Below the pieces are notes generated by a model. It had not been told where the DNA came from. It worked only from the letters and a program-made list of their open reading frames with translations, and searched no databases. A stretch of DNA of 64,000 nucleotides, from assembly GCA_000980375.1 (NCBI GenBank), contig LARD01000002.1:1-64000 (forward strand). The letters run 5' to 3'. This stretch comes from Clostridium sp. K4410.MGS-306. GTDB lineage: Bacteria > Cyanobacteriota > Vampirovibrionia > Gastranaerophilales > Gastranaerophilaceae. Numbering within the stretch: the stretch's first letter is position 1; each line of letters begins with the position of its first letter. Both the position numbers and the translations under genes were made by a program. This document shows positions 61,666 through 64,000 of the stretch, piece by piece.

Positions 61666-61924
61666 ATGAGGTTCTTCGTTTTTTGAACATCTTTATAAAA
61701 TCTGATGCTTTTTGCATGATGCTTTCTTCTTTTGATTCTTCCTCAGGAATAAACACATCGTTTTCGTCAGAGAATTCAAAAATGTCTATTTCATCTTTTT
61801 TCTTTTTTTCGTCTTTTTTTTGACGTTGAAAATAGCCAAGATTTCCGCCACCGCCATTGTTGCGCATGTTCTGGGCTTCTTGAATTCCGAATTGGGGGCT
61901 GGGGCCGTTAATTCCGAAAGACAT
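61664..61924 (-). CDS. Small charged hypothetical protein (86 aa)
   Basis: An 86-residue protein with a Gly/Asn N-terminus (MSFGINGPSPQFGIQ), then a very Lys/Glu/Asp-rich middle (KKDEKKKKDEIDIFEF) and a basic helical end (ASDFIKMFKKRRTS). There is no membrane segment or known domain. There is no clear Shine-Dalgarno before ATG 61924. The composition suggests a disordered protein or adaptor. Together with the adjacent 82-aa gene it may be specific to this lineage. Confidence 0.55.
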   Translation of the reverse strand: MSFGINGPSPQFGIQEAQNMRNNGGGGNLGYFQRQKKDEKKKKDEIDIFEFSDENDVFIPEEESKEESIMQKASDFIKMFKKRRTS

Positions 61925-61984
61925 TTTTCTACTCGATTTCTTTTTTTAGTGACCTGTGAAGTATATCTATATACATTATACACT

Positions 61985-62239
61985 ACATGCGTAACAAATG
62001 GAACCCCATGTATAATATGGGTTTTGGGGTTTTTGGGGGAAATATATTAGGCTTTTGTTTTTTTATTATTCCCCTAAATTTTAATAGCCCGTGAAGGTAA
62101 CCGTTTGAGGTAATGCTTTTTAAAAGGTTTCACCGTAATAATACGGCATAAGATGTTAATTATCGTAAGTTGGATTCCAATCATAAGCAATATTCGATTA
62201 GGAAGTCCGATTTCAGTTTGTTTAATTAAGGAGGGAAAG
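61985..62239 (+). promoter_or_regulatory. Long leader of the SLH protein gene
   Basis: A TATAAT sits inside the CCCAT...ATGGG hairpin (about 62005-62021). This is followed by a T-rich stretch, and then by further inverted repeats: CCGTA...TACGG at about 62141-62154 and GTGAA...TTCAC around it. GGAGGG precedes ATG 62240. The unusually long, structured upstream region suggests regulation at the RNA level, but I recognise no riboswitch family. Confidence 0.35.
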
Positions 62240-64000
62240 ATGACAATTAACAAACTTACACTTGCCGCAGCCTTAACAATCGGCTTGATGGCAGGTACTA
62301 TGAACTCGGGGATTGCAAGTAATGTTGATATTTCAAGTTTAGATATGTCCAAACTTGCTGCTTGCCCGATAAGCGGTTGTCAGGCTGATGTGACACCTGA
62401 CACAGCAGTATGCCCGTGTGCACCTGCACCTGTTTCTGACTGCGGATGCAATACAGGTTGTGCGGCTCCTTGCGACCCTTGCAACACCTGTGCACCCGTT
62501 GACCCTTGCGAACCGTGCAACCCTTGCGAAGCAGCAGCACCTTGCTGCCAGCCTGTAATTCAATCAGTGTGCGCTTCTCAAATTGACGGAAAGTCTATGG
62601 CTAAACAACATTATGCATACCCTGCAAATGTTTATTCAGACACTCAAGCAGTAGGCTCACAGGCTAATAATGTAATTATCGGCGAAGGACAAGGCTGTGG
62701 ATGCCCGATTGCACCTTCTCAAGGTGTAATGGTATCTGATTTGCCGACTTGCGGATGCGCTTGCGGTGAAGGTATTACAACAGGTGCAGCAGCAGAGCTG
62801 CCTGTTCTTGGCTCACAAACATTAGACCTCAATCAGGTTATGACAGGCGGTGCAGCACCTGTTGCTACAGGAACTTGCCCTATTGAAATGCAAACACCTT
62901 CAGGCATGGATGTTGTAAAAAGATCCATTGTTCCTTTCAACCCGCCAATCACAGGTGGTGCTTCTCCTATCACAGGCGCTTCTTCATTTGAAGATGTTCC
63001 TGCAGGATTCTGGGCAGGATGCGATATCAACTTGCTTGCAGAAAACAAAGTTATTGCAGGATACCCTGACAGAACATTCAAACCTAATCTGCCTGTATCA
63101 CGTGCAGAAATCGCGTCTATGGCTGTTAACGGCTTCAACTTAAGAAGCTGCGGCTGCCCCAACAAAACTTTCAAAGATGTTCCGGCAGACCACTGGGCTA
63201 ATCAGGCTATCAACACAGCTGTTGCAAACGGTTTGATGGAAGGTTATCCGGGTGATATGTTCAAACCCAACAAACCTGTAACAAGAGCAGAAGCTATGGT
63301 TACACTGGCTAAAGGTATCCCTTGCGAAATGGATAACTGCAAAGCCGAAGAAATCTTAAGCAAATACTGCGACGGAAATAAAGTTCCTTCATGGGCTAAA
63401 ATCCCCGTAGCAAAAGCTATTGAATCAGGTGCATTGAAAGATGTTCCTAACCCTAACGAAATTCAAGCATGCAAAGATGCAAGCCGTGCTGATGTAGCTT
63501 CTATGCTTGAAGCAGTAAGATGCGCTATGGGCTACTCTAAAAAAGACGTTGCTTACACAGCTCCTGACTGCGGATGCACAGGCGGTGCAGCATTTGTAGC
63601 TAAAGACGAAGTTGTTACTATTCCTACAATGTGCTTGAAATTCGAAGACGAAATCAGTGCAAAATCTGCTACTATCGGTGACAGATTCGCTGCAAAAACC
63701 ACAGAAGACGTTATGATTAACGGAATGAGCTTCCCTGCAGGTTCTAAAGTTTACGGTAAAGTTACCGAAGTTGAAAGACCTACAGGAAACTGCAAAGGCG
63801 GTTTGAAACTTTCATTTGAAAGAATTCAAAACGGCGACTGCAAAGCTAACCTTCCTCAACAGGTTTTAACTGCTCAAGTTAAAAACGACAAAAAACCTAA
63901 CTTCTTTGCAAAAGTAATCGAAGCTCCGTTCAACTGGACAGGCGGTGTGTTAGGTACTGTAGGAAGAACAGTCGGCGGTGCCATTGTATCTCTTGGTAAT
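62240..64000 (+). CDS. Cysteine-rich S-layer-homology (SLH) protein, C-terminus outside window
   Basis: Reading continues to the last base, with 587 codons visible. A signal peptide covers residues 1-27 (LTLAAALTIGLMAGTMNSG). Residues about 40-110 are extraordinarily rich in Cys, Pro and Ala, with many CxC and CxxC pairs (PCDPCNTCAPVDPCEPCNPC). Three SLH repeats follow at about 247-295 (FEDVPAGFWAGCDI, AGYPDRTFKP), 308-357 (FKDVPADHWANQAI) and 380-425. SLH repeats bind secondary wall or peptidoglycan-linked polysaccharide. Then comes a beta-rich domain (FEDEISAKSATIGDRFAAKT) resembling those that follow SLH repeats in cyanobacterial envelope proteins. It is probably an abundant, disulfide-linked surface protein. 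Confidence 0.9.
   Translation, partial: MTINKLTLAAALTIGLMAGTMNSGIASNVDISSLDMSKLAACPISGCQADVTPDTAVCPCAPAPVSDCGCNTGCAAPCDPCNTCAPVDPCEPCNPCEAAAPCCQPVIQSVCASQIDGKSMAKQHYAYPANVYSDTQAVGSQANNVIIGEGQGCGCPIAPSQGVMVSDLPTCGCACGEGITTGAAAELPVLGSQTLDLNQVMTGGAAPVATGTCPIEMQTPSGMDVVKRSIVPFNPPITGGASPITGASSFEDVPAGFWAGCDINLLAENKVIAGYPDRTFKPNLPVSRAEIASMAVNGFNLRSCGCPNKTFKDVPADHWANQAINTAVANGLMEGYPGDMFKPNKPVTRAEAMVTLAKGIPCEMDNCKAEEILSKYCDGNKVPSWAKIPVAKAIESGALKDVPNPNEIQACKDASRADVASMLEAVRCAMGYSKKDVAYTAPDCGCTGGAAFVAKDEVVTIPTMCLKFEDEISAKSATIGDRFAAKTTEDVMINGMSFPAGSKVYGKVTEVERPTGNCKGGLKLSFERIQNGDCKANLPQQVLTAQVKNDKKPNFFAKVIEAPFNWTGGVLGTVGRTVGGAIVSLGN

Overview
The window looks like chromosome of a gut-type non-photosynthetic relative of Cyanobacteria (Melainabacteria/Vampirovibrionia, most like Gastranaerophilales). 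This is inference. It rests on modest GC content with A/T-rich intergenic DNA, an atpD-atpC pair split from the rest of the ATP synthase genes (the cyanobacterial arrangement), GlgA with a DUF3536-type GH57 enzyme, an SLH-domain envelope protein, and many prepilins whose mature part is a glycine-rich domain. No rRNA, tRNA, CRISPR array or insertion sequence was found.

Layout. 1-1.2 kb: the start of a minus-strand glycine-rich prepilin and its promoter element. 1.5-4.9 kb: a candidate replication origin (eight 10-bp repeats beside an A/T tract), then dnaN, thrB and a frameshifted gene. 5-8.7 kb: atpDC, dapF and a peptide-type ABC ATPase. 8.7-14.3 kb: a four-gene prepilin operon. 14.5-26.1 kb: ppdK, glutaredoxin, FixC/FixX-like genes, recJ, ctpA, glyQ and an amino acid permease. 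26.3-30 kb: two more glycine-rich prepilins. 30-36 kb: glgA, a GIY-YIG protein, a CDF-CorC fusion, an HD-GYP response regulator and a UbiA prenyltransferase. 36.3-38.4 kb: a prepilin cassette bounded by direct repeats. 38.4-49 kb: SpoIID-like protein, murJ, an XRE/HEPN-like island with a striking operator, tsaC, metK, ilvB, ilvH and DUF4127. 49-59 kb: a minus-strand block (GH57, membrane proteins, coaE, cysS, a lineage-specific membrane protein, an SDR). 59-61.2 kb: a further prepilin. 61.3-64 kb: two small proteins and a cysteine-rich SLH protein that runs off the end.

The most unusual content is the dispersed glycine-rich prepilin family: eight members at five loci, plus one plain prepilin. 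Each locus is preceded by the same roughly 110-bp element. It contains TTGACR, 17 bp, TAAGCT, and then two to four copies of a GTAAG-type pentanucleotide, and it sits at a nearly constant distance (about 100-110 bp) from the first ATG. The proteins share a type III-like prepilin signal, a Cys-containing HG motif, a second Cys before C-x-F-x-x-P, polyglycine blocks, and (in all seven complete members) a C-terminal Trp as the last residue. Three of the loci also share an ACAGTACTT motif just before the terminator. Together these look like a coordinately regulated, possibly variable set of surface pilus-tip or adhesin subunits. No pilus assembly ATPase, platform protein or prepilin peptidase is encoded in the window.
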